A stretch of DNA of 64,000 bases from positions 1,302,001-1,366,000 of the forward strand of contig PPXM03000002.1 in assembly GCA_003707065.3 (NCBI GenBank). The letters run 5' to 3'. A model generated the notes under the pieces. That model was given only the letters and a program-made list of their open reading frames with translations, searched no databases and was not told the DNA's origin. A program made the translations under genes and the position numbers. Origin of the DNA: Trigonopsis variabilis. Taxonomy: Eukaryota > Ascomycota > Trigonopsidomycetes > Trigonopsidales > Trigonopsidaceae. Positions 10,551 through 23,505 of the stretch are shown here, in pieces (positions within the stretch are counted from its first letter, which is position 1; the number at the start of each line of letters is the position of its first letter).

Positions 10551-11836
10551 CTACTCATCATCATCTTCAATGATCCTCCGGCGCTTAACTTTTGAATCAT
10601 CAGTTGCTTGAGTTTGACTGTCTTCTCGTTGTCTGTAGAGCTCAGAGCCTCTCTGCTTAAGTTCTTGGAGCCTCCTAGCTCTTGCACGCTCTTCCTCTTC
10701 GTCCACATCTTCCCGAGCATCGCTTTCTTCTTGTTCGGATCTAGCCTCGTCATACTCTTCATCTTCCTCCTCATCCTCATCTTGTCCTTCTATTTCGTTG
10801 TCAGACACAACAAATCCATCATCCTCATATGAACCTCCAGCGGCGTCGCGGGACTCGTAATGAGACTGATAAGAGCCTCCGGCGGATCGTCGAGCCAGAG
10901 GATATTCGTCTTCTCCTTCTAACTCTCGCCGTCGTTTTTGTTCCAGTTTTCGTCGTGCCTTCATTTTGGATTCTTCTGCACGCTCTGCATCTCGCTTTAA
11001 CTTTTCAGGGTCTTCTACGGTCGCAAAATTATGAATACCGGCCGCTTTGACTCGCCGTTTAACCAAATTGGCCGCCAGTCGACGATGAGAGAGTGACTGG
11101 GTCGAGGAAGGCACAATAGACAGCGTATCAGTCAACACTGAAGCCGTCTGAAGAACTTCCTGCGCAGCATGAGAAATTGTAAGAAAGGTGTTGACCAAAG
11201 GTTTCGTAACAACGTCGAATAGTTCCGAGCCCAATTGCAGCGACATAGATCCATCTGACCATTTAATAAATCTAGCGTTCGATTGCTTTGAACGACCTGT
11301 ATATCCATTTGTCTCAGGTGCCGCTGAATACCTCCACCTGATTGTGTTCTCCACTGCACTTTGCCCTGCGTCCTGATCCAATTCCGTCGTCGCCAGATAT
11401 GTTTCGGGGTCAAAAGCTTCTGGTTCGATATGCAGAAATGGGGGAACTCGGGCACTGTAGACGCGATCAGATGTCGCATACGATGTTTTGCATCGAGGAA
11501 GAGACATATCAATGGCTCGCAATTCCCGTACTGGTTCTAACTCAGGCCTATCCTTAGTTAGTCGGCCTTCTTGGCATGCTGGGACATTGCTACTTACTTA
11601 TCTTCTTCTTTCTCTCCAAAGAGGTCTTCCTCTTCTTCTTCTTCATCTCGTTCAATAAAGCCGTCGTCCGAAACATTATCTTCAATATCTTGTTTAAGTG
11701 CCCGACCGTGGCCCGATCCTTCTTCATCATCACCAAATAAATCATCGACCTGCTCAGAATCATCTTGATCTACCTGGGGCGCAGCAAATTCCTCATCGTC
11801 CGAGTCTTGAACCGACCTCTTTACTTTTCGATTCAT
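10551..11836 (-). CDS. LEO1: LEO1, subunit of the Paf1 transcription-elongation complex
   Basis: It is part of the Paf1 complex that travels with RNA polymerase II and promotes H2B ubiquitination and H3K4/K36 methylation. Exons are 11598-11836 and 10551-11547, with a 50 bp intron containing a GACTAAC branch site, giving 411 aa. The N-terminus is strongly acidic with DLFGDD and DLFGE repeats, typical of Leo1. The core (PELEPVREL, NTIRWRY, NARFIKWSDGSMSLQLGSELFDV) is the Leo1 domain that pairs with Paf1. A basic helix and an acidic tail complete the family layout. The start is the ATG at 11836; the frame is open further upstream but with no AUG. Confidence 0.93.
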
Positions 11837-12176
11837 GGATGAATTAGACCAGAGGTGGTGGGACGTAACGGCAAGCCTGCTCGCGTCTAGCAACGAAAGC
11901 TGACAATATAGGAGACCAAGAAAACAGGAGGCATTTGATTCAAAGATATGAATAATGCCTCATTTAAACAATACGTGTATAACGGCTTTTCTGATAGAGC
12001 TTGTGTTTGGCTAGTGACCTTACACGAGTCATAAAGCGGTTCCTGTGTTAGTTTTAGTATCATAGCATCTAAGTTCGAGTTGCTGCAGTGAGGATGCCAT
12101 CTTAATAAAACATGAGGAGCAGAGTGCTGTTTACGATGCAGATTGACTACCAGTAATTTTAGACTATACAATACAC
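11837..12176. other. Intergenic region, LEO1 upstream / uL1 downstream
   Basis: These 340 bp lie between two same-strand genes and must hold the LEO1 promoter and the uL1 3' end. No further gene or clear motif is seen. Confidence 0.4.
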
Positions 12177-12827
12177 CTAGTAGATGCGGAAAGGAGGGCC
12201 CATGGTAGACTTGATGGTGAGAGAGCCAACGTTTTGCCAGTTCTTCTTAAGAAGAGAGACAAGGAAGTTGGAAGCAATCATGATCTGAGTCACAAGTTGG
12301 TCTTCACCCATCTCGACGTGTCCGACAGCGACGCCCAAGCAGAGAACCTTCTTAAGCTGGAACTTGACAGTAGACTTGACCTCGTTGATCCGGGAGTAAA
12401 GATCATCAGAGTGGGAGACAGGGGTAGGGAATTTACCGGCCTTGGAAAGCTGAGGACCAAGAAGACGGGGAACCTGTTTGATCAGAGCTTCGGAAGCAAT
12501 GAACGCATTGTATTTCTTAGCCAACTTCTTGATCAACTTCTTGTTCTTGTTGAGTTTCTTGAGATCTTCAACGGACATGGCATCGACACCAATGTGCTTA
12601 GCTCGGTCGACGTCGTGAGCATCACCAAAAACGCAAATGGTCATGTTGGGACGAGGAACCTGAGGGAGCTTGATGGTACCAGAGAAACGTTTGTCTCGTT
12701 GAGGATCGTAGTTCTTGAGACCAACTTGGAGTTCAACAGTCTCCAAGAAGTTTCGCTTCTTTTTTTCAGATTGAGCAAGGAGGTCCTTCACGTTTCCGCG
12801 GACGCCAGACACGGTGATTTTCGACAT
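12177..12827 (-). CDS. RPL1: Large-subunit ribosomal protein uL1 (L10a/L1)
   Basis: This is the L1-stalk protein of the 60S subunit. The 216-residue intronless ORF has the full eukaryotic length and motifs: [54 protein letters not shown] and a C-terminal [10 protein letters not shown]. Codons are strongly biased (AAG, GTC, TTG, AAC), which fits a highly expressed gene. The ATG at 12827 follows a short AT-rich leader, and a CACGTG lies about 100 bp upstream at 12927-12932. A very long open frame on the opposite strand is a by-product of this codon bias. Confidence 0.98.
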   Translation of the reverse strand: MSKITVSGVRGNVKDLLAQSEKKKRNFLETVELQVGLKNYDPQRDKRFSGTIKLPQVPRPNMTICVFGDAHDVDRAKHIGVDAMSVEDLKKLNKNKKLIKKLAKKYNAFIASEALIKQVPRLLGPQLSKAGKFPTPVSHSDDLYSRINEVKSTVKFQLKKVLCLGVAVGHVEMGEDQLVTQIMIASNFLVSLLKKNWQNVGSLTIKSTMGPPFRIY

Positions 12828-13150
12828 TTTTTATTGCGTCTACCAAAGATTTGGTTATCCGTGACAAGTAGAGTAAGTGTTGCGTCGACTGTCACATTAT
12901 ATTGCTTACCCTCGCAGCGGTCACATCACGTGTATATCAGCCTGTCTGTCTGGCCAGCGCTTCAAGTCGGGGTAGCAGAGCACTCACAAATACTGTTAAG
13001 CGTATATGGCAACCATGTTATATCTTCATTGAGAAGACAGCAAACCTACATCGTTTATAGTAGAGAGTCTAGACTTAGTTCTCAATCACTCTGGTCGAAT
13101 TATTTCGCTCTGTCCTCATTCTCGTTTTTCGATCTCTTCTCCTTCCCCAT
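12828..13150. other. uL1 promoter / THYN1 3' region
   Basis: These 323 bp hold a CACGTG at 12927-12932 and a CTGTCACA near 12890, one base off the fission-yeast HomolD core used in ribosomal-protein promoters. No gene is visible. Confidence 0.35.
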
Positions 13151-13885
13151 TCACATCCCGTGCTGCTCTTGCTTTACATCGTTTTCTCCAAAATTCTCCT
13201 CCTTATTTTTCTGTTTATCCCCGTTCTTGTCCTCTCCCTCTTCTTTCTTCACGTTTTCGTCCTCGAGCTTTTTAATTTCATCACCCACTCCAGATAAAGT
13301 CAATAAATAGTCCCATTGCTCATCCGTAACACCTATTATAGACGGTCTTGCCCTTTTCGCAAGAGTAAAATCCGCCAATGGGCCTTCTTCTTGGGCAAGG
13401 CTTTTGATTTTATGGAGAGATAATATATGTGGAAACTTCTTAACATACTCCACCTGTACCCACATCCATCGTGGATTCTCTTTGTCACTCTTAGGATCAT
13501 AATAGGTACTCTTCTTATCAAACGCTGTCTCGTCCGGTTCAGCTTCATGGCTAATTCTCATGACTCCCGCAATTCCTGGATTTGAACAGTTCGAATAGTA
13601 AAAGAAGCATAGCTGGCCAGTCTTCATCTGCATCATATAATTTCTCGCCTCGAAATTCCTCACTCCATCCCACCATGCTTTTGACTCGGGCTCATTCTTT
13701 AGATCATCCATACTAAATTTCACATCGTGACCATTCACTATTCGAGATTCAGGTTCAGCTTTCAACAACCAGTGCCGATAGTTGGCTTTGAGGCTCTTAG
13801 GTACCTTTTTCCCTTCATCTTTACGCTGTGCCTTCACTCGTTCACTTTGTCTCTTTTCAATTGATTCTTTCTTTGCCTTAGGCAT
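13151..13885 (-). CDS. EVE-domain protein, THYN1-like
   Basis: The 244-residue protein has a Lys/Arg-rich lead and then an EVE (PUA-like) domain at about 37-190: HWLLKAEPESR, WDGVRNFEARNYM, GQLCFFYYSNC, GIAGVMRI and WMWVQVEYV. The tail is Lys/Glu-rich. THYN1-type EVE proteins are nuclear and thought to recognise modified bases (5-hydroxymethyl- or 5-methylcytosine), but the fungal role is not established. A same-strand 42-codon frame starting at 14006 stops at 13878-13880 and so overlaps this ATG by a few bases. Confidence 0.88.
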   Translation of the reverse strand: MPKAKKESIEKRQSERVKAQRKDEGKKVPKSLKANYRHWLLKAEPESRIVNGHDVKFSMDDLKNEPESKAWWDGVRNFEARNYMMQMKTGQLCFFYYSNCSNPGIAGVMRISHEAEPDETAFDKKSTYYDPKSDKENPRWMWVQVEYVKKFPHILSLHKIKSLAQEEGPLADFTLAKRARPSIIGVTDEQWDYLLTLSGVGDEIKKLEDENVKKEEGEDKNGDKQKNKEENFGENDVKQEQHGM

Positions 13886-14780
13886 TGTCGTCAGGTTTGC
13901 TTAACGGTGTCGCTTCGCTGGTGATGCAATCTTCGCATGTGGGGGAGGTGTTCAACGGCTCTCTCAAAACGGCAATCGTATCTACTAATGGACTAAAAGG
14001 CTGCATTGCGCTGCCGAGGTACCTGGTCTTCTGATCTTCTATTTGCTTATATCTTGTAGAATAAGGTATAGATAGCGCACAGAACAAAGGAAATGAATGT
14101 TTGTACAACCGCACAGCAGATCTTCCTAGCTTCAAAACGATAATGTCGCTCAAATAACAAGACAACCCGAAGTTCAAGGATATCGTTTTGTTAATTGTTG
14201 TAAAATGACGATGAGAATATAGCATCTGATTTCTAAAAATGTCTATGAAGCTGGATGTGACAGAACTTCCTGAGGTATTTCAGGCTGTCTTTGTTTCTAG
14301 TCATCGCTGCATCATTGCGTGACTATAAAGTCGAGTCTCATATCATTTCCATTCATATTCTCACTGCTCCTACTGCTCTTGACGTTCACTTGCTTTAGTT
14401 CTATAATCCATGAAAGTCTTTCTCGTATAAGTGCACGCCTATATCAATCTTGTCGGAAATTCTATTGGTTGAGTAGTCCAAGAGACTTTACTCCTGCCGT
14501 GGGAATGCCTGGGGAAGGGCCTTCTTTTTTTCCCTTGAGCACACATGTGTTTCCTTTATTTGGTTTTCCGCCATTGGCTTTGTTAAATACCATGCTAATT
14601 TAGGGAAAAAAATAAATGCTTTCTCTAGTGACCAACCACATTTGGACAGTTTGTTCTACTTGGCCTATGTCTACTCAGGCTAGTCGATCCAAAGAAACTC
14701 ATTCAACTACAGTAACTAATGGATTATATGTACTACAGCTCAATCACTAAAATATAATTAAAATTGCACGACCCTTCTAT
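13886..14780. other. Intergenic region upstream of THYN1, downstream of ACC1
   Basis: A minus-strand frame from the ATG at 14006 runs 42 codons with ordinary codon use (starting MQPFSPLVD) and ends inside the THYN1 start. It may be an upstream ORF in the THYN1 leader or the last exon of an unrecognised small gene. No other gene is seen; 14226-14780 is AT-rich without motifs I can name. Confidence 0.35.
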
Positions 14781-17700
14781 CTACTTCCGTAATGCCTCAA
14801 TGAGCGCAGCTTTTTCTTGAGCACTCAACAAATGCATGTTCTCTAACAAGCCCTTGACCGTGTCTTCTCGACTCGTACGTATACATGTAGCAAGTTTCTG
14901 AGACACACATCCGGCCTTGTACTTGCCAATATGAGTCGAAATTTCCTTTTGGTGGGTCTCCAACCACTCAGCTACAGCACGATCATCGTTAAGATCGATG
15001 CCACTGGTAGGGAGCCATGATCGTAATCGAGCAACCAATTCAACGCGACTAACGGAAGGATTAATGATAGAAAGCTGTTTATAGATAAATTCCTCTGAAA
15101 GGCGACGGCAAGCTCGCCAGAAAAAGTATCTTCTGGAATTCTTCCATTCCAAGACTTCACGAACAACACCTTTAGCCTTGAGGCGGCCGGCCCGATCATG
15201 AAGATCAGCAAATTGAACACTAATCTGTTGATACATGGGAAGCAGGAGCTGCTCTCGTTGGCTGATTCGCAATTTCAGCTCTGCTGCTTCTTCGGAATTC
15301 GGTTCAGCTGCAGCAAATTTCCGCTTGAGGTCTCCATATGCTTCATCCAACCTTTCCATAGTAGCCAAAAGCTTATCTCGACGGTACTTGATTCCAACCA
15401 TTCCATCTGGCTCGAGAACACCGGCGCGAGAATCTTTATCTGCATACATTTCAATCATATCCGAATTGATCGTAGTATCAACCACAACCCAAGATCCTCC
15501 GCGGAGTTCACCATGAGGAGGAATATAGATGAAGATCGGCTGTTTATATTGAGTTAAGGCATCGACGATATAAGCACCGTATTTGAGAACTTCGTTGTAC
15601 ATGTCCCGTTGACCACCAGAGAAACCTCTCCAGTTGGCCAGGATCATCAACGGTAATTGCTCACCGTGGTTGAAATCTTGAATGGCTTGAGCGGTCTTAA
15701 AGGCGGAATTGGGATACCAAACCTGTCCTGCTTCAGAGATTAGCTGCTCGGTGGATTCAGGATTAGCCGGATCAGCAGGGATGATATTTTCGATGGCTCG
15801 TACTTCAACTCCAATGACACCAAAAGGAATACCGCCTAAGCGAGCGCGACCAACGACGACACCTCGGGCCCACCCGCTGAGAGTCTCCTGGAAAGAGTTT
15901 CGATCAAACAAGCCTGCCTCAAAGCCATCGTCGCTCTCATGACCAGCAATCAGCCACCGGACATCGTAGGGTTGGTTTTTGACCGGCAGAAAATCAACAT
16001 CACGATCCCAGGGATCGTTAGTCACCAGATAAGGCAACGTTCCATCTCGGCGATCGGGAACATATGACATCCATTGAACGATCTTCTTGACACCGTCATA
16101 GTCATCATTTGCGGTCAGATGTGAAACCCCATTCTTGTACATTATTTGAGTACCACCCAACTGAAGGTTGGAAGAATAAACCTCTCGACCAAGTAGCTTG
16201 TTGATAGCTGCAGCTCCTGTAAGTATAATCGGTTGCCCTTCGACTTGGACCGATCGTTGACCCAACCGAACAAGATAAGCTCCAATACCGACAGACCGGC
16301 AAGTCGCCAAAGTGATGGTAAATATATCATTATAAGCCTTAGACGTGGCTCCAGCAATCAAGCCAGATCCTCGGAGACATTCTGCTCCAAGCCCATCTTT
16401 GGCACCAATTATTGTAACCAACTTGTATCGTTCTTCGCCTTCATCAACGATTTTTTCAGTGATGACTGTTTTGGGGTCCACTCGTTCCAAAGCTTTAGAA
16501 GTCAAGTACAAATAACGGAAACCTTTACTGGAATCGGAAGCATCATTCCATGCAACAGAGAACAACGGAATAAGCTCCTCGGCAATACCCAATCGAGCAC
16601 CAGAGTTGGCAGAAAGATAAACTCGAGGAATTCCACGCTCTCGTGCTAGTTCTGTGACTTTGTTGAAATAAGCATCCTCAGAGGGACCAAAGGATCCAAT
16701 CTGGAACGTAATATCATTAGCGATCACGATAAATTCCCGTCCTCGAGGAAACTCCGGGGTCTTGGCATAAACAACCCACGCAACCATACCGCAACTATTA
16801 GCTCCAGGAGCACGAACGACTTCAGTCAACTCTTTGGCTTCGTTCACGATAAGTTCGCGAACTTTGAACATGTCATTCGGCACCTGTGTCTTGGGCACTC
16901 CACTGTTGACCCAACTATCAAGAATAGCCTGGTTAAACAATTCAGGGAAATCATAGACATAAGTAGTTCCCATGACATGAGCCTTATAACGTTTGGGTTG
17001 AAGCCATTCTTTAGTAGGATAAGGAGTATTGATCGGACGAAGATGCATACTGCCAGGCGATCGTGCGTCCATGGATTTGAAGATCCATTCGCCTTTCTCA
17101 TTTTGGATCTCGGTATAAAGTTCGCATTGGACAACAAAGCCCGAAACTGGAAAAAGTTAGTACTAAATCACTTCTTTATCTTACCATTGTTGATGATGAC
17201 TCTCAAAGGATGGAAGCATCCAATAGAATCTTGATACATAATTCGAATCTCGGCTCCTGTCACTCGTAGTCGCCACAAGCGTCGTCCAAAGCGTTCCAAG
17301 AAGCCTCCCAGTGCAGCCTCTACTTCCTCAGGGCTCAAAGGAAAAACGGCCGTGAAATTTATAAAGATATGGTTCATATCGGAGTTCTCAACGCCAATGA
17401 TCTCTAAGGCATCCAAAATGTCGGTCATCAATCGATCAGTCTCCGAAATCAGATACTCCGATGTCGGGATCTCATCTCTGATCCGGCCTGGACGGACAAT
17501 AGCTCGAACGAAGAATCGAGCATCCGAAGGAAGATCCTTACCAACAGCTCGATATACATGGACGTTGCGATTCTCGGTAAAAATAGGCTTGACGTTGAAA
17601 TTGGATAATCTTCCGAGCTCTAGTTGGTAAGCAAGAGCTGGTTCTATATGTCGAATGGTCTCATCTTCTAGATATTCAGGAGCCCGATAGTTATAGTAAT

Positions 17701-20700
17701 AAGGGTAAGATCCATCCTTGTGACCACAACAGAAAGTGATCCGTCTCACTGAGTGAGCCTTGAAGTCATCTCGATACTCATCAATCACTTCCTTGAAGCG
17801 GGTCATCAATTCTTTATCGTCATCTGGCGTATCACCAATAACAACATTAATGACATTACTATAAGTCTTTGGCTGTTCAGGACGACGAGCAGCAGCGGCG
17901 GCATTAACGGAGAGTCTCAGTCCATCTGGAGAATTAGGTCGACCCATTAAATCAAGGGTCGAGCTCAAGGCATCCTCGATGTCGTTGATTGTAGCTGCTG
18001 GGACGATGAGACCAGTTCGAATAGGTTCCTGATCGCTCGAGATGCCGCTCATAAATGTAAGATCAGAGACAGACAAGGTATGGCGGACTGAATCCTTGGC
18101 AGGGCTGACTGATAATACCGCTGAGGAATATGATGGATCTGCAGCAGGACGCAATTGGAATTTCCAGGTCAAGCAAGGAGGACTATCAAACTCATGGTGA
18201 TATTCAATTCCCAAGACTGCGTAAGCTCGGTAGGCTCGTCGAACATAGAGCTCTAAAGCAGCCATTACAATATAAGGATCTGAGGTGGTAAAGAACTGAG
18301 TCAAAACATCGAAAACAGGATAGCGGGAATCAACCACATCTTTCAACAAAGCAAAATCAGGCGTGTGACGAGAAACGCCAACATCACCATAGGACGTTTG
18401 CACAACGGCCGATCGAAGAATTAGCTCTAATTGCTCCCGTCGTTCTTGAAGAGAGGGCAAAGCGCACTGGATAAGTATTTCTCGAGCGTGAAGAGCAATT
18501 TTCGCACATCCTCGAGAATCCAAGTCGGCCAGACGCTTCAAGGAAGACTGAAGAAATGTAGTAATGACGGTGGGATCGACAACGGGAGGCTTATAGAGAT
18601 CCAAGATGGCTTTGACAAGGTTATTTTTGGCAGCAACCCGACTGTGCGACAATACCAGAATAGCTGCAGAATTCATATCATCCTTGTATTGATCTCGAAG
18701 ATGGAGGATGACATCTTCTTCTCGAACGTTGGAACCTGAGAAAAGTCCTTCAACGGCAGAATATTTATCAAGAAGAGACGCAATGACAGTCAATTCATGG
18801 CCTTCTAATCCATTGATATAAGATTTAGCAACTTCAAGAAGAGGAGCAACAGTAGCTTCGTAAACGGCTAAATCAACAGCAGGTAGAGATTCACCAAACT
18901 TTTGAATTGTAGAGACAACGACTCTGGCAGGGAACTCTGCACCTCTCTTCTTTGCTTTAGAAACAAGCTCTTCTAACTTAGTATCTAATTTGGCTGGAAT
19001 TCGACTATGGAGAGATGAGAAAATCGCATTCCACTGTCCATAAGGAAGTTCAGGGTTCTTCAAGACCTTTATCAAATTGCGTAGTGCCTCCTTGGACAAA
19101 ATGGCACTATCATATCCATCCAACACATTATTCAAAATCTGAAGAGCACTGTCGTACATTTGAGGAAGTTTGCTGCCTTTATTCTCAGGAGGGCCAAAGT
19201 CTGGTAACTGGCCTTCAAAGGGATGAGCATGTTTGACCTTGCTGGGGTCATCTAGTGACAAGATACCAAGGATATCACCAGCTTCTAAGGTTGCCCCGGG
19301 TTGTTTAATTAATTGGACCGTGCCATCATCCTGAGCAACAAGAGGCATATACATCTTCATAACCTCAACTTCTGCAAATGCTTGACCAGCTTTGACATGC
19401 TCACCATTTTCGACCAAAAACTTTACAAGCTTACCGGGTGAAGGAGTTCGAAGTTGGGTAGGATCATTTTCCTGCTCCAGCAAGCAAGTCTTGGAATCAA
19501 CTGATAACCGAGTGGCACCAACTTCTTCTTTATAATAGATGTTGTGACTCTTTCCACCAAGCAAAATCAATAGCCCGCCATCAGCAAGCTCTCGGATGCC
19601 GACTTGGCATTTCGATCCATTGATAAACACAATATAACTTTCCGGTCCGGAGCGGCCAACGGTGAATTTATATTTCACTCCTTCATAAATGAAATCAACG
19701 GGGATTAAAGTCTTGAGAATGTCTTTCGATAGTACTTGCCCCTTTTCGAGCGACTGTGTATATTCCCGGAAAGATTCGGCCGATGCTAAGTGAGCCTTAG
19801 TCACAGCACCACAAACAACAGCAAGGAGAGGATCAGGTCGCTCAGCTGTCAATCTATTAGAAATTAGCTCGTCTAACCATCCAGTGGTGATAGTATTGTC
19901 TTCAAATGCAGGCGTTTCGAGCAGTTTGATCAAGTACTCGACAGTGGTGCGGAAGTCGCCTCTGATGGATAGTTCCTTGAGTGCAACGACCATATGCTTT
20001 CGACTGGCACTTCGGCTTTCACCAAATGCAAAGATATGTCCGAATTGAGAATCTGAAAAAGAATGAATGCCACCTTGGTTTCCTACTGAAAAGTAACCCC
20101 AGACGTTGGAGCTCGACCGGAAGTTAAGTTCAGTCATTCGTCCACTAGAAGGTTTGAAGCCTTCACCGGGATCCTCTGAAGTAATTCGACAAGCTGTAGT
20201 GTGGCCTTTGGGCACTGGCCGTCGCTGAGTTTTGAGAGACTCGGGATTAGAGAAATCGAAATCAATCTCTGTAGCAGTCTTAGGATCAACACCATAAAAC
20301 AAGCGAATATCTTTGATTCGATGGAGAGGAATACCCATAGCAATCTGCAATTGAGCAGCAGGGAGGTTCACTCCAGTAACCATCTCAGTGGTAGGATGCT
20401 CGACTTGTAAACGGGGATTCAATTCTAAAAAGTAAAATTTATCATCTGAGTGAGAGTAGAGATACTCGACAGTGCCAGCTGAGACGTAACCGACGAGCCT
20501 TCCAAGCCTCACCGCTGCCTTCTCCATAGCTCCAAACGTATCAGGACTGGCAATTGTCACCGGAGCCTCTTCAATGATTTTTTGATGACGGCGTTGGACC
20601 GAGCAATCACGGCCAAAGAGAGAGATGTTATTGCCATACTGATCTGCCAATAGTTGGACTTCCAAATGGCGTGCAGCAGGGGCTAACTTCATGATAAAGA

Positions 20701-21574
20701 TGGGTGACCCAGGCACCTCGCTTTCCACTTGATGATATTTATCGACAAATTCAGATTCGAGCTCAACTTTTCGGATACCCTTACCACCGCCACCTTCAGA
20801 GGCTTTGATCATGATGGGAAAGCCAATTTCCAGCGCTTTTTGTAGACCTTCTTTGGCAGACTGCGTGCAACCTTTGACATAAACGTCGTCGGCAACGCTG
20901 ACAAGGCCGTCCTTGTCGAGAACGACTTGATCAACACCTGTTCCTGACCAAGGGATACATGGCACTTGAGCATGTTGAGCAACAATGGTAGAAGAAATCT
21001 TATCGCCCAATGACCTCATTGCTGACCCAGGAGGTCCGATAAACACAATTTTTTTGGGAGAGGCAGCCAAGGACTCAGGAAGCTTGGGGTTTTCTGAAGC
21101 ATGTCCCCTAGAAAGAAGTTAGTAAGATAATCGCTTCTGATACATACCAGCCGGCCCACACGGCATGAACATCCATTCGTTCGGCAATATCAACGATCAG
21201 GTCAACATTGGCATAATTATTATTATTGGTGCCGCCAGGAACCTCCACGTATTGATCTGCCATACGGATATAGTCAGCGTTTGCCTTTAGATCTTCAGGA
21301 GTAGCCATGACCGTAAACGAAATGGCCCGTTCGTCGCCAAAAGTCTCATAGGCCCATTTTCTAACACTTCGAATCTCTTTAACAGCAGCGATACCATTGT
21401 TGGCAATTAAGACCTATTCCGTGTTAGAATCTTCTTTAACGCCAGGATACCTACCGAGGTGATCACTGTATGTCCACCAGAGGCAGCGACGAAGTCCTTG
21501 ACCGCTGAACTAGGAGCGACATCAAGGGAGTTTAGTCCATAGAAATGAGACGGTAAAGATTTACTCGCACTCAT
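14781..21574 (-). CDS. ACC1: Acetyl-CoA carboxylase (multidomain, biotin-dependent)
   Basis: It makes malonyl-CoA, the first committed step of fatty-acid synthesis. Four exons (21455-21574, 21148-21413, 17185-21107, 14781-17146) with introns of 41, 40 and 38 bp give 2224 aa, matching yeast Acc1 (2233). Order: biotin carboxylase ([37 protein letters not shown]); biotin carrier with the EVMKM lysine near residue 730; the central regulatory region; carboxyltransferase ([36 protein letters not shown]). The first AUG is 21574. The frame stays open upstream to a stop at 21719-21721 and encodes a basic, hydroxylated stretch without AUG that resembles a mitochondrial presequence. A CACGTG lies at 21799-21804. 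Confidence 0.97.
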
Positions 21575-22844
21575 TGTATGCGATTTGAATGATCGCCTAG
21601 AGTTCCAAAGAGTAAAGTTATTACAGTACTCGCGTCCCAGGGATTCAATAAAAGATGACTTGAAAGACTTGGAAAATACAGTCTTGAAGGGTAGATGTCG
21701 AGTAAACAATAGCGTCTTTCACAAACACAACCACTCTAGAACGATTAGTCCGAAAGATCAATTAAGAGATCAACCACTGGACAAGACAATAAGACTGCCA
21801 CGTGCGACTTGATCCGGTTAAGTTACCCTCAGTGATCTGTGATTGCTTATAAAGCTTTAAAAACTAAACGCAACAACTCTGAATTGGTTAGTTGATGAAC
21901 GCTAAGAACTATTCTAGGTCCAGATTTGGATGCACGGTTCTTGTACAAGGCACTCCGTTGCCCCAAGCGATTTGTTGTGTGGCTCAAATTAACTTAGCAC
22001 TGGCTGTCACCGTCCCCCTTGGGATTACCGGTATCTACCACTCTGGAAAGATCTTTGCCTTGTTTTACGGTCCTCTCTTGTCTCTTCGCAGGAGCCTGAC
22101 CTTCATGCTCTGCTAATTGGACTGCGGTGATTGTTGTTTATGAGATTAAGTGATCTTGCTGGGGTAGCGCAACCGGGTTGTAAGTTAATTTTTTTGTTGG
22201 CTCCTTAACCCCTCGGACAAAAGCTCCAAGCGATCCGGGGTTCTCCAGTGCAAATTTCGTCACCACAACCCTTTTCTCCGCCCTCTCATGCCTCTCGTGT
22301 TCCAGGCTCACCTTGTAAGATTCTCTAGCTGATTTTTGTGATCGGAGCATCAGGATAGTCAACTGACCTCGTATGGCCTCCTCTCATGTGTTTTTCTGGT
22401 CCTCCTATTTAATCGGTTCTAACGGCTCCTGACTTCTTTCCGTGCTTTCTGGATCGTATTCGCTCAACAACTCCCAACAAAACACCGCTACTCGGATCTG
22501 TTGTCGTTCGGTCCTCCATGGTGAACAATTCTGACGAGCGTGACTGTAGGGCCAATCAAGGATGAACTAATGCCCGTTAATCACACTTGGAGATTTGTTT
22601 CCATCTCTATTAGATAGATAATGATGAGCGATAACGCAGCCCGTATCGAGTGTTGTGTCACATTAATTGGCGCTCACAGGAATGCAAGGCCGATCTAGGA
22701 AGGACCGGAGAAGATCAGTCAAAGATGAGCGAGCATCTCAAATGACGGGTGAAGATGAAAAGGCTACGATTCGTTTAGATAATGACTAATGTATAACCAA
22801 TCAGTTTAGTAAAGCACATGAACAACCCTGTAAGACAAATCCCA
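21575..22844. other. Intergenic region, ACC1 upstream / H4 downstream
   Basis: The ACC1-proximal 145 bp is an open AUG-less extension of the ACC1 frame. The CACGTG at 21799-21804 is a candidate ACC1 promoter element. A plus-strand 73-codon frame lies at 21895-22116. From 22117 to 22844 I see nothing I can support. Confidence 0.4.
21895..22116 (+). CDS. Possible small ORF, 73 aa, unrecognised
   Basis: A frame from the ATG at 21895 encodes 73 residues with one hydrophobic stretch (LALAVTVPLGITGIYHSG), enough for a single membrane pass. A TATAAAG lies about 45 bp upstream at roughly 21848. I recognise no family. Length and composition are within what chance could give, so this is a weak call. 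Confidence 0.2.
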   Translation: MNAKNYSRSRFGCTVLVQGTPLPQAICCVAQINLALAVTVPLGITGIYHSGKIFALFYGPLLSLRRSLTFMLC

Positions 22845-23366
<522 letters not shown>

Positions 23367-23505
23367 TATTTACTTAAAGAAATAAACTTAAAAGTTTGTG
23401 GAATATAAGATCAGTAAGTCTGCTTTGTCTTGGTGGCAAAGAAAGACAGATGTTGTGAGGAAGAAGAAAGGGCGTGGACGTCTACTATTTATGTTTGCCA
23501 CTGAA

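Noticed and set aside
12234-13310. A 358-codon frame on the plus strand opposite uL1
   Set aside because: It is antisense to a strongly codon-biased ribosomal protein and continues into promoter and the next gene's opposite strand; composition is not protein-like and no family fits.
14319-14603. Hydrophobic plus-strand frame between THYN1 and ACC1
   Set aside because: It has no ATG near its start, is pyrimidine-rich by composition, and lacks promoter or splice evidence.
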